This document shows, in pieces, positions 23,788 through 31,298 of a stretch of 35,140 bases of DNA. A model generated the notes under the pieces. That model did not search any database. It worked only from the letters and a program-made list of their open reading frames with translations, and was not told the DNA's origin. Origin of the DNA: an uncultured Eubacteriales bacterium (GTDB lineage: Bacteria > Bacillota > Clostridia > Oscillospirales > Oscillospiraceae); NCBI GenBank assembly GCA_900316205.1, contig ONBX01000031.1:1-35140 (forward strand). The letters are read 5' to 3'. The stretch's first letter is position 1, and each line of letters begins with the position of its first letter. A program made the position numbers and the translations under genes.

Positions 23788-25341
23788 ATGTATTCATATG
23801 AAGATCGAATTAGAGCTGTAAAGTTGTATGAGAAATATGGCAAGCGTGCTGCCGCGGTTATCCGAGAGTTAGGTTATCCAGATCGGCACGTTCTCGCAAA
23901 ATGGTATCAGGAATATATCAGCGAGGGAACGCTCAAAGAAAAGATAACCAGAAAACCTAAGTACACGGAAGAACAGAGGGCTGCTGCCATAGAGTTCTAT
24001 CTGAGCCACGGTAAAAATATGAATCTCACCATTCATGTTCTTGGATATCCCGGACGCGCAACGCTCAGCCAGTGGATCTCGGAAGATTGCCCTGAGGAAA
24101 AACGCACTTGCAACAGTGGCACTCCAAAGGTATATTTATCACAAGAACAACGAGAGCATGCAGCCATTGACATGTGTACCAGAACGGAGTCGGCTCAGGA
24201 GATTGCAGACCGGTATCAAGTCAGCCGGTATACCCTTTATAACTGTCAGTGGCAAGTATTTGGGAAAGAGACTTCCTACATGAAAAAGCCTGCAAAGCAA
24301 CCTGCCACGGAAGAACTGGTGCAGGAACTGCGATCCGAAGTCGAGCGTCTGACCAAGGAGAAAGGGGAGCTGGATCGCCAAGTGTACCGGCTTCAACTGG
24401 AACGGGATGTCCTCGCAAAGGCCGCTGAAATTCTAAAAAAAGACCAGGGCGTCAGTCTAAAGGCACTGACAAACCGTGAGAAAGCGGTTGTGATTGACGC
24501 CCTGAGAGACACATACAAGCTCGAAGAGCTGCTGTCAGTGCTTTATATGGCCAAAAGCAGTTACTGTTACCAAGAATCTGTATTGCGAGGGCCGGATAAG
24601 TACGCTTCCGTCAGGAAGCGAATCGGGGAGATCTTTCTCGCGTCATCCAAGCGATACGGCTACCGCCGGATACACTGTTCGCTCAAGAACGAGGGCATCG
24701 TTGTCTCCGAAAAGGTTGTTCGTGCAATCATGCGGGAAGAATCGCTGGTTGTCCCCTTCGTCAAGATGAAAAAGTACTCTTCCTATGTCGGAGAAGTGAC
24801 ACCAGCGGTACCGAACCTTGTAAAGCGCATTTTTCATACCGACGCACCGAACAAGCTGTGGCTGACAGACATTACCGAGTTCCATATTCCAGCAGGTAAG
24901 ATTTATCTGTCTCCCATGGTCGACTGCTTTGACGGGCTTCCGGTTGCTTGGACGATTGGGACGTCACCAAATGCCGATCTGGCAAATACAATGCTCGACG
25001 TAGCCATCTCAACGCTCCATGAGGGCGAGCATCCAATTGTACATACAGACCGCGGCGGACATTACCGCTGGCCGGGATGGATCGAGAGGATGAATGCCGC
25101 TAGGCTGACGCGCTCTATGTCCAAGAAGGGGTGCTCCCCAGACAATGCTGCGTGCGAAGGCTTCCATGGTCGGCTGAAAAATGAATTCTTTTATAACAGA
25201 GATTGGCGCGGTGTTACGGTTGACTCATTTGTTTCCCAGCTCGACGAATATCTGCACTGGTACGGCGAAGACAGAATCAAGATCAGCTTAAATGGCATGA
25301 GCCCGATGGATTATAGGCGGAGCTTAGGCCTGGCCGCTTAG
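23788..25341 (+). CDS. IS3-family transposase, fused single ORF
   Basis: The 517-residue transposase begins with three helix-turn-helix repeats of similar spacing (about residues 1-50, 65-105 and 112-155). A coiled-coil with Leu/Glu heptads follows (about 168-215), then the HTH_21 region, and an rve integrase core with the DDE triad: D in LTDITEF, D in HTDRGGHY, and E in DNAACEGFHGRLKNE, 35 residues after the second Asp as in IS3 elements. IS3 elements usually need a frameshift to join OrfA and OrfB; here both are in one frame. ATG 23788 has AGGAAGG 7 nt upstream. The core looks intact. Confidence 0.92.
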   Translation: MYSYEDRIRAVKLYEKYGKRAAAVIRELGYPDRHVLAKWYQEYISEGTLKEKITRKPKYTEEQRAAAIEFYLSHGKNMNLTIHVLGYPGRATLSQWISEDCPEEKRTCNSGTPKVYLSQEQREHAAIDMCTRTESAQEIADRYQVSRYTLYNCQWQVFGKETSYMKKPAKQPATEELVQELRSEVERLTKEKGELDRQVYRLQLERDVLAKAAEILKKDQGVSLKALTNREKAVVIDALRDTYKLEELLSVLYMAKSSYCYQESVLRGPDKYASVRKRIGEIFLASSKRYGYRRIHCSLKNEGIVVSEKVVRAIMREESLVVPFVKMKKYSSYVGEVTPAVPNLVKRIFHTDAPNKLWLTDITEFHIPAGKIYLSPMVDCFDGLPVAWTIGTSPNADLANTMLDVAISTLHEGEHPIVHTDRGGHYRWPGWIERMNAARLTRSMSKKGCSPDNAACEGFHGRLKNEFFYNRDWRGVTVDSFVSQLDEYLHWYGEDRIKISLNGMSPMDYRRSLGLAA

Positions 25342-25351
25342 GAGGTACAAC

Positions 25352-25543
25352 ATGAAAGCAGGAGATTTAATTGATCTTTTGATGCTCTATGACAATGAAG
25401 ACGAGGTTGAGATCGAAATCTACGAAACCGGAACCGGCAAGTACGTTCATACAACAGCTGCCATCCAAATCGTGGAAGAAGATGCTTTTGTCCCCACGTT
25501 AAGAATTGATGTGGAAGCAGGCAAGTTCAAAAAATATCTCTGA
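25352..25543 (+). CDS. Small acidic passenger protein inside the IS element, unknown
   Basis: The 63-codon frame starts 10 nt after the transposase stop with GGAGG 6 nt before its ATG, so it is probably co-translated. The product is acidic (YDNEDEVEIEIYE), with alternating hydrophobics that suggest a small beta fold, and ends EAGKFKKYL. I do not recognise a family. It lies wholly within the inverted repeats and travels with the element. It may regulate transposition or be an unrelated passenger. Confidence 0.55.
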   Translation: MKAGDLIDLLMLYDNEDEVEIEIYETGTGKYVHTTAAIQIVEEDAFVPTLRIDVEAGKFKKYL

Positions 25544-25680
25544 TATAAGGGTAGAGACAAAGTCCAAAGATTTGTCCGCACCCCCAAATGGTCATTTCTG
25601 CCGGGCGCTAACAGAGATGCAGTATAACTGAGAGAGAAAACCGGCTAAAAGCACTTTAAACCTAACTGAAATACGTTAAG

Positions 25681-25995
25681 TAACGGTCTGCCGGTATCGA
25701 GTGGGAATAATGGCAGAATTGTTTCGTTATAACGCCGATTAGCGTCGAAATGACAAAATAATTGAGCGTCTAACGGACCGAAAACATAGAAACCCAAACA
25801 AGCCTTGTGTATTGGAAACCCCAGTGCATGAGGCTTTTTCTATGTCCTTTCGTCTTGAAAACTACCCAACTTCTGAAGAACAAAATGACCCAGAAAGCTG
25901 CATAAATACTGGGATTCTGGGAACTTGAGGAACGTCCTGGAAGGCGACAGTTCGTGAAGAAGTCACGGCACCGAGTGCGGTGCGAGAAATGACGG
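25681..25995 (+). ncRNA. Structured non-coding element, copy 2 of 2
   Basis: This is the second copy of the element at 2375-2684, in the same orientation, 95 nt beyond the IS and 93 nt before the DUF1016 gene. It keeps the mid-element terminator and the GCACCG/CGGTGC hairpin with a different loop. A CAGAA/TTCTG pairing around 25891-25919 is also present in copy 1. Small insertions and deletions between copies are not multiples of three. It could be a transcribed RNA or a repeat. In 25587-25680 I see nothing else. Confidence 0.5.
25800..25839 (+). terminator. Intrinsic terminator inside non-coding element copy 2
   Basis: A 16-bp stem (25800-25815 with 25821-25836, four G-U pairs) with an AAACC loop runs into TTTTT. 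It is the counterpart of 2491-2532. Confidence 0.75.
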
Positions 25996-26028
25996 TGCGG
26001 TGTTCTATCTTTTCCGGTGCTTTCTCGC

Positions 26029-26056
26029 TTGTGTTTTTGGCTTTTTGTCGTATAAT
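26029..26056 (+). promoter_or_regulatory. Promoter of the DUF1016 gene
   Basis: TTGTGT (26029-26034), 16 nt, then a perfect TATAAT (26051-26056), about 30 nt before the start codon. Confidence 0.55.
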
Positions 26057-26088
26057 AATTTTAATTAAAGAAATGCGAGGACTTACCG

Positions 26089-27135
26089 ATGGCTGATCAA
26101 ATTCTGCCTCTTAACCAGGATATCAAGCTCGTCGTTCATGAGATCGGCGAGCTGCTGGTCGCCGCCCGGAGCAATGTCGCCCGGCAGGTGAACAACGAGC
26201 TTCTGAGCACCTATTGGAATATCGGCCGCATTATTGCCGAGTATGAGCAGACAGTACCAGAGCGGGCTGATTACGGAAAACAGACGCTCAAGGAACTGTC
26301 GAAGGCGCTGACCGCTGAATTCGGAAAGGGCTTTTCGCGTGCAAATCTGCAAAACATGCGCTCGTTTTATCTGACCTTTGAAAAATGCCAGACACTGTCT
26401 GGCAAATTGAGCTGGTCGCATTACTGTGAGCTTCTTTCTATCTCAGACCCGGACAAGCGCAGCTTTTATGAAAAAGAGGCCGTCAACTCCAACTGGTCGG
26501 TGCGCGAGCTCAAGCGCCAGATCGACAGCTCCCTGTTCGAGCGTCTGCTGCTTTCCCGAGGGGACGCAAACAAAGAGCAGGTGTTGGCTCTGGCGGAAAA
26601 AGGGATCGAGATTGCGGAGCCTGCCGATCTCATCCGCGACCCGTATGTGTTTGAATTTCTCGGCATCCCGGAGGATAAGCCCATGCTGGAGAGTGACCTG
26701 GAACGCGCACTGGTGCAGCAGATCGAAAAATTTCTGCTGGAGCTGGGGCGTGGCTTCATGTTTGTCGGCACACAGCAGCGGGTGACGATCAACAACACGC
26801 ACTACTATGTGGACATGGTGTTCTATAACAAGATCCTCCGCGCCTATGTGCTGATCGAGCTGAAGACCACAAAACTGACGCCGGAAGCCGCAGGACAGAT
26901 CAACATGTATCTGAATTACTACGCCTCCGAGGTCAACGATCCGGACGACAATCCGCCGATCGGGATCATCCTGTGCACCGAGAAGGACAGCATCACGGCG
27001 GAATACGCGTTGGGCGGCCTGTCGAACAACATCTTTGCCTCGCGTTACGTGCTGGTTATGCCGAATAAGGAGCAACTAATCGCCCAGGTAGAAGCGGTTT
27101 TGGAAAAGCGAAAAGAAAACGGGAGCGAATCTTGA
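26089..27135 (+). CDS. DUF1016 (YhcG-like) PD-(D/E)XK nuclease-domain protein
   Basis: This 348-residue protein has a DUF1016_N helical domain (about 10-170, with STYWNIGRIIAE and FSRANLQNMRSFY) followed by the YhcG nuclease-like domain (about 185-340). The PD-(D/E)XK residues are visible as D242 in YYVDMVFYN and E257/K259 in VLIELKTTK. The family is common in accessory regions, often next to restriction-modification or mobile genes; its function is not established. It stands alone here between promoter and terminator. ATG 26089 follows GAGG by 8 nt. Confidence 0.9.
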   Translation: MADQILPLNQDIKLVVHEIGELLVAARSNVARQVNNELLSTYWNIGRIIAEYEQTVPERADYGKQTLKELSKALTAEFGKGFSRANLQNMRSFYLTFEKCQTLSGKLSWSHYCELLSISDPDKRSFYEKEAVNSNWSVRELKRQIDSSLFERLLLSRGDANKEQVLALAEKGIEIAEPADLIRDPYVFEFLGIPEDKPMLESDLERALVQQIEKFLLELGRGFMFVGTQQRVTINNTHYYVDMVFYNKILRAYVLIELKTTKLTPEAAGQINMYLNYYASEVNDPDDNPPIGIILCTEKDSITAEYALGGLSNNIFASRYVLVMPNKEQLIAQVEAVLEKRKENGSES

Positions 27136-27152
27136 TTATTGATGAACATGGG

Positions 27153-27178
27153 CGGCGGGGAGCAATCCCCGCCGTTTT
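27153..27178 (+). terminator. Intrinsic terminator of the DUF1016 gene
   Basis: A 9-bp GC-rich stem (27153-27161 with 27166-27174) with a GCAA loop is followed by TTTT, 17 nt beyond the stop. Confidence 0.8.
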
Positions 27179-27281
27179 CTATCTTGGATAATCCATTGAT
27201 TGATAAAAAATCTTATACTATGGTGAGATATCCGCACGCGAATCCATACTTGTAGGGCGAGGCGGAAAGGAAGTGACGCGA

Positions 27282-27839
27282 TTGGAGGACAGACAGATCA
27301 TCAACCTGTTCTATGAGCGCTCGGAACAGGCCATTGAAGAGCTGGACCGAAAATACGGAGCGGTCGTAAGGAAAACGGCAGCCAATATCCTGAGACACAC
27401 GCAGGATGTGGAAGAGTGTACGAACGATACCTATCTGGGAGTATGGAATACGATCCCGCCTCAGAATCCAAATTCCCTGATCAGTTATGTTTGCCGCATT
27501 GCCCGCAATCTTGCGTCTGTGAAGTACCGCAGCAATATTGCACGCAAACGCAACGGTCAATACGACCTCGTGTTGGATGAGCTGGCGGAGTGCATCCCGT
27601 CTTCCGCAGATGTGGAATCGGAGCTTGAGGCAAAGGAGCTCTCTGCAGCGGTTAACCGTTTTTTGGATACGGTCAGCTATGAGGATCGCTTCTGCTTTGT
27701 GCGGCGCTATTGGTATGCGGATTCCGTTTCGGATATTGCTGACCGAATCAACGGCGACAGCCGCCGGATCTCCGTCCGTCTTTTCCGCACTCGTGAAAGA
27801 CTATATCGCTATTTGAAAGAGGAGGGTTTGCTGGAATGA
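27282..27839 (+). CDS. Sigma-70 family (ECF-like) sigma factor, module 1
   Basis: This protein of about 185 residues has sigma region 2 (ERSEQAIEELDRKYG to SYVCRIARNLA) and region 4 (FCFVRRYWYADSVSDIADRINGDSRRISVRL). It is very similar to the sigma factor at 30741. The start is unusual: at the codon where module 3 has ATG (30741), in an otherwise identical leader, this gene has TTG (27282). A GTG 9 nt earlier is in frame but sits too close to the AAAGGA site. The region 2 basic tail reads SVKYRSN where module 3 has IDRYHAN. It overlaps the next gene by ATGA. Confidence 0.85.
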   Translation: MEDRQIINLFYERSEQAIEELDRKYGAVVRKTAANILRHTQDVEECTNDTYLGVWNTIPPQNPNSLISYVCRIARNLASVKYRSNIARKRNGQYDLVLDELAECIPSSADVESELEAKELSAAVNRFLDTVSYEDRFCFVRRYWYADSVSDIADRINGDSRRISVRLFRTRERLYRYLKEEGLLE

Positions 27840-28903
27840 CACGGGAACAGCTTTGGGACATCATCGGCGATATTGACGATCGGTTTATTGCCGAGGCGGC
27901 TCAGTACGATCCCAAACAACGCAGCCGCTCCCCGGAAAGGATCGGAGTCATGAGCAAAAAGCGCATTATTACCTTAGCCTTGGCTGCAGCGCTGATCCTG
28001 GCGCTGGGCGTGACAGCTTGCGCAATTGGCGTGAGTATTCATCGGCAGCGGCAGGAAGCGTTGCGCCATGAACTGCAGATTGATGAAAACAATGTGACAG
28101 ACTATGTGGAGTTTGCGGTGCCGGAGGAGGGCGCTACGGAAGGCGGCCTAACGCTTCTGTCTACCATGAATAACGGCGACTATCAGCTTTTATACTTCAA
28201 CATCAGTCCCGTTTCTGAAGAGATGATTGCCTGTTTGGATCAGGAAAATCTGAGGGACAGGGAGAACAGGGACGATCGTGTGTTCTGGCCATATCTCTAT
28301 GTGAATGGGGAATACTATGGCATCCTTGTCAATCTGCATACTCTCTATCGGGACGCCTACGATCCCGAAACACAAACGCTGACGCTTCGCGCTTCGTTGC
28401 CCAATCTGAAATTCAGGGATAGCGAAACCGTGGAAATCCGTGTCGCGCTGGGCTATACAGATAATTATGCGCAGATCCATGAAAGCGCGAGCTACGGCCC
28501 TGTTCCCATCACCTTGACCCAGCAGAGCGTGATAAGCGTTCGGTTCCCGGAGCCAGTTGACTTTGAAAACCCGGAGACTGGAGGCGCGGGTCAGATCATT
28601 GGGGCAGATCTTTATGCCGAGGGCGTGACGTGGCTCGTCACGCACGATGACATGGAAAGCGTTTACCCCATTGAGTCACAGGATGACCTCCGCTGGTTAC
28701 CGTGGACAAGGGCGCGGGACAAGCTCGAGCTGGAAGCTCAACTTCATTTTGCCGACGGAAGCACCCGAACAAATCTGGCAGTCAATCGGTCGGAATATTG
28801 GAACGGAACGGTCTACGATATTTATTTGTTCTTTGACGGAACGATCAATATAGATCAAGTGGTCAGTATTACCATTGGTGGACAGACCTATGTAGTCCGT
28901 TAA
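27836..28903 (+). CDS. Membrane-anchored partner (putative anti-sigma/sensor) of sigma module 1
   Basis: The 355-residue protein has a cytoplasmic N-terminus of about 40 residues (LWDIIGDIDDRFIAEA), one membrane helix (about 43-63, IITLALAAALILALGV) and an extracellular beta-rich domain of about 290 residues. No zinc-finger anti-sigma motif is visible. The cytoplasmic piece is the likely sigma-binding part, by analogy with DUF4179-type sigma partners in Clostridia. A second in-frame start, Met39 at 27950, has its own GGAAAGGA 8-9 nt upstream, so a shorter form lacking the sigma-binding part is possible. The gene is coupled to its sigma factor by an ATGA overlap. Confidence 0.75.
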   Translation: MTREQLWDIIGDIDDRFIAEAAQYDPKQRSRSPERIGVMSKKRIITLALAAALILALGVTACAIGVSIHRQRQEALRHELQIDENNVTDYVEFAVPEEGATEGGLTLLSTMNNGDYQLLYFNISPVSEEMIACLDQENLRDRENRDDRVFWPYLYVNGEYYGILVNLHTLYRDAYDPETQTLTLRASLPNLKFRDSETVEIRVALGYTDNYAQIHESASYGPVPITLTQQSVISVRFPEPVDFENPETGGAGQIIGADLYAEGVTWLVTHDDMESVYPIESQDDLRWLPWTRARDKLELEAQLHFADGSTRTNLAVNRSEYWNGTVYDIYLFFDGTINIDQVVSITIGGQTYVVR

Positions 28904-28931
28904 TCTCAAGAAACGACAACTTCTGTCATGC

Positions 28932-28964
28932 GCAGAGTCCGCGTCAAGCGGGCTCTGCTTTTTT
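28932..28964 (+). terminator. Intrinsic terminator after sigma module 1
   Basis: An 11-bp stem (28932-28942 with 28948-28958, one G-U) with a GTCAA loop is followed by TTTTTT. Confidence 0.85.
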
Positions 28965-29067
28965 GTGTCTTCGTGCTATAATGGAAAAAACTTTTCTTGT
29001 TTCCGTGACACTTTGCCCGAAAAATGGATTAATATGAGTGAGGGCCCTTAAACAAAGGAGACGAGGT

Positions 29068-29575
29068 ATGAACGATAGAGAAATCGTAAACTTATACTGG
29101 CAGCGCTCGGAGCAGGCCATCACAGAAACTGAGCAGAAGTACGGGCGCTATTGCCATATCATCGCTTACAACATTCTGGAAAACAGCGAGGATTCCGAAG
29201 AATGTGTCAATGACACCTGGATGAGCGCCTGGAACGCCATGCCGGACAAGCGCCCGGATCGGCTCGGTCCCTTCCTGCGGTGAAGCAGAGCTTGCGCTGG
29301 AGGAGCTGGACGAGTGCCTTTCCTCCGGCTATGATCTGGAAAAAGAGATCGAGAATCGGGAGCTTAGCCACGCCATTGACGCCTTTGTCGGCAACCTTCC
29401 GGAGGAAGAACAGCTTGTCTTTATCAGCCGGTATTGGTTTGTGGCGACTGAGCGAGAGATTGCAGAAAAGCTGGGCATGAGCCGCAGCGGCGTTGCCGCC
29501 ATGCTGAAACGGACAAGAAGCAAGCTGAAAACGTATCTGATGATGGAGGGCTTATGTACAAGTCGGAACGAATGA
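29068..29575 (+). pseudogene. Sigma-70 family sigma factor, module 2, broken by an internal deletion
   Basis: ATG 29068 (AAAGGAGA upstream) opens a sigma region 2 that ends after RLGPFLR at a TGA (29281-29283). From 29279 another frame continues as GEAELALEELDECL and a complete region 4 (FISRYWFVATEREIAEKLGMSRSGVAAML), to TGA at 29573-29575. Compared with modules 1 and 3, about 22-24 codons between region 2.2 and the LDEL block are missing and the frame has shifted. These codons carry the -10 recognition part, so even a frameshifted product would lack it. The end overlaps the partner gene by 22 nt. Confidence 0.82.
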
Positions 29576-30600
29576 TGAAAGCCATCGGAGACATTTCCGA
29601 TGATAAGATTGAAAAAGCCAGCCGTGCGCTGGGCTATCAGAAAGATCGGCGTCAGGCTTCCCGCATTTCCATTCGGATGGGGCGGCTGATGAGCATTGCC
29701 GCAGTAGTTGCTTTGCTCCTTGCACTGGGTGCCGTGGCCTATGCCGTCAACCTCTTTGGGCTGCGAGAGCTTTATGCTAATCCCAACCGCGGCGATATGC
29801 CAGAGGAGGCTGCTGATCTGATTGCCATCCAGAGCGCAAAAGTCGAAGGCGAGGGCTGGAGTGCCAGCGTGCAGGAAACCTATTGCGATGAGGGAACGGT
29901 GCTCGTCACCGTTCACGTGAGCGCTGATGCAAGCTATATCGTTGTACCGACTGATGCGGATCTCGACAGCCCGCTGTCCGCGATTGGCTTGTCTGGCGAG
30001 GGAACGCTCCGCGAGTATGCCCAAAAAGAAGGGAAAACGCTTTTGTTTGTGGGGGCAAATCTCGACCGGGAAGCTCTGGGCCTTCATTCTGCCGGAGAGC
30101 GCTTTGAGAACGCCTCTCTACAGGAGATGACAATCTATGTGGAAGGCGCACGCGGCGGCGCGGCAGCGCCTGTTGATACGGTCTGCACCGTCGTTGCTGT
30201 GGCATGGTCTCCCGAAACACAAGACCCCGACACACTGGTACCGGAACGGAGGGAGCTTCCCATCACGCTGGTCGAGGGTAAAAGCACGCCGCTGGGGCTT
30301 TACGCGCCTGCCGATCCTTATGCCCTCCCCGGCTTTGAGCTGGGTGAGCTGAGCCTGACGCAAACGCCGCTGGGCATAGAGCTGCGTCTGAAAATGAGCG
30401 TCCTCGACGAAGAGGCGTCTAGGAATCTGCTTACCTTGCGCCTGGATGGTGTTGAGTTCCACGGGGCCGGTAGTATTGACCCGAACGGTTACGCTGTATT
30501 CAGTCAGGGGCAGGGCGATTTCGGCAACAGCCCGCTCATCCGCTTCCTAGATTGGGATAAAAACACTATCTCAGAAGTCGCGTATGAGAAGATCGGATAA
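29554..30600 (+). CDS. Membrane-anchored partner (putative anti-sigma/sensor) of broken sigma module 2
   Basis: The 348-residue protein has a cytoplasmic N-terminus of about 45 residues (RMMKAIGDISDDKIEKASRALG), one membrane helix (about 50-67, SIAAVVALLLALGAVAYAV) and a large extracellular domain (VQETYCDEGTVLVTVHV), as in DUF4179-type proteins. The frame is intact although its sigma gene is damaged. It may therefore be an orphan, or act on a sigma factor of the other modules. ATG 29554 lies inside the end of the sigma frame; GGAGGG precedes it. Confidence 0.75.
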   Translation: MYKSERMMKAIGDISDDKIEKASRALGYQKDRRQASRISIRMGRLMSIAAVVALLLALGAVAYAVNLFGLRELYANPNRGDMPEEAADLIAIQSAKVEGEGWSASVQETYCDEGTVLVTVHVSADASYIVVPTDADLDSPLSAIGLSGEGTLREYAQKEGKTLLFVGANLDREALGLHSAGERFENASLQEMTIYVEGARGGAAAPVDTVCTVVAVAWSPETQDPDTLVPERRELPITLVEGKSTPLGLYAPADPYALPGFELGELSLTQTPLGIELRLKMSVLDEEASRNLLTLRLDGVEFHGAGSIDPNGYAVFSQGQGDFGNSPLIRFLDWDKNTISEVAYEKIG

Positions 30601-30607
30601 ACCAAAT

Positions 30608-30648
30608 AGCACACAGGCCCGCCGGGCAAATCCGGCGGGTCTTGTGCT
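30608..30648 (+). terminator. Hairpin terminator after sigma module 2
   Basis: CCCGCCGG (30618-30625) pairs with CCGGCGGG (30632-30639), and AGCACA with TGTGCT outside. The T-run is weak, so termination may be partial. Confidence 0.55.
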
Positions 30649-30740
30649 GTCATGTTACAATAAAAAAGATTTTCCGAAATCCTGTAAGATTTGCTCCTCC
30701 ATCCCGTGATATAGGGTGAGGCGGAAAGGAAGTGACGCGA

Positions 30741-31298
30741 ATGGAGGACAGTAAAATCATCAGCCTGTTTTTTGAGCGCTCAGAGCAGGCCATTGAGGAG
30801 CTGGACCGCAAACATGGGCCTGCCGTGAAGAGAACGGCAGCCAATATCCTGAAAGACCGGCTGGATGTGGAAGAATGCGTAAGCGATACTTATCTCAGGA
30901 CTTGGAACAGTATTCCGCCTCAAGCTCCGAATCCCCTGGCAAGTTACGTTTGCCGCATCGCCCACAATCTGGCTATCGACCGCTACCACGCCAACACGGC
31001 TGAAAAGCGCAACGGCAATTACGATCTTGTGCTGGATGAGATCGAGGAATGTATCCCCTCCGGCATGAGTGTGGAAACGGAACTGGACGCAAAAGAACTC
31101 GGCGCTTCCATCAACCGTTTTCTGAGCAGTCTGAGCAAGGAAGACCGCTTTCTGTTCGTCCGGCGCTACTGGTATGCGGATTCTGTACGGGAGCTGGCCG
31201 CCATGACCAACGGCAGTCCCAACCGGATCTCCGTCCGTCTTTTCCGCCTCCGTGAGAAATTGCGGAACACTTTGACGAAGGAGGGCTTGCTTGTATGA
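30741..31298 (+). CDS. Sigma-70 family (ECF-like) sigma factor, module 3
   Basis: The 185-residue sigma factor has region 2 (FERSEQAIEELDRKHG through YVCRIAHNLAIDRYHAN) and region 4 (FLFVRRYWYADSVRELAAMTNGSPNRISVRL). ATG 30741 is preferred over an in-frame GTG at 30732, because AAAGGA then has a suitable distance. It shares a nearly identical leader with module 1 (GAGGCGGAAAGGAAGTGACG). It overlaps its membrane partner by ATGA. All expected regions are present, so it is probably the functional member of the array. Confidence 0.88.
   Translation: MEDSKIISLFFERSEQAIEELDRKHGPAVKRTAANILKDRLDVEECVSDTYLRTWNSIPPQAPNPLASYVCRIAHNLAIDRYHANTAEKRNGNYDLVLDEIEECIPSGMSVETELDAKELGASINRFLSSLSKEDRFLFVRRYWYADSVRELAAMTNGSPNRISVRLFRLREKLRNTLTKEGLLV

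Larger units (their letters stand above)
23737..25586 (+). mobile_element. IS3-family insertion sequence, about 1850 bp
   Basis: The left end (23737) starts TGGGGGCGCGGATGGAATCT, and the right end (complement from 25586) starts TGGGGGTGCGGACAAATCTT; they align with few differences. The element holds a single-frame transposase and a 63-codon passenger frame. The 3 bp outside the ends are GAC and AAT, so there is no target duplication. Together with the missing half of pfkB this points to a deletion or recombination after insertion. Confidence 0.75.

Noticed and set aside
2375-25995. The two element copies as ends of one composite transposon
   Set aside because: The copies are too diverged for recent transposition, lack recognisable terminal repeats and have no linked transposase; only an old recombination role remains possible.
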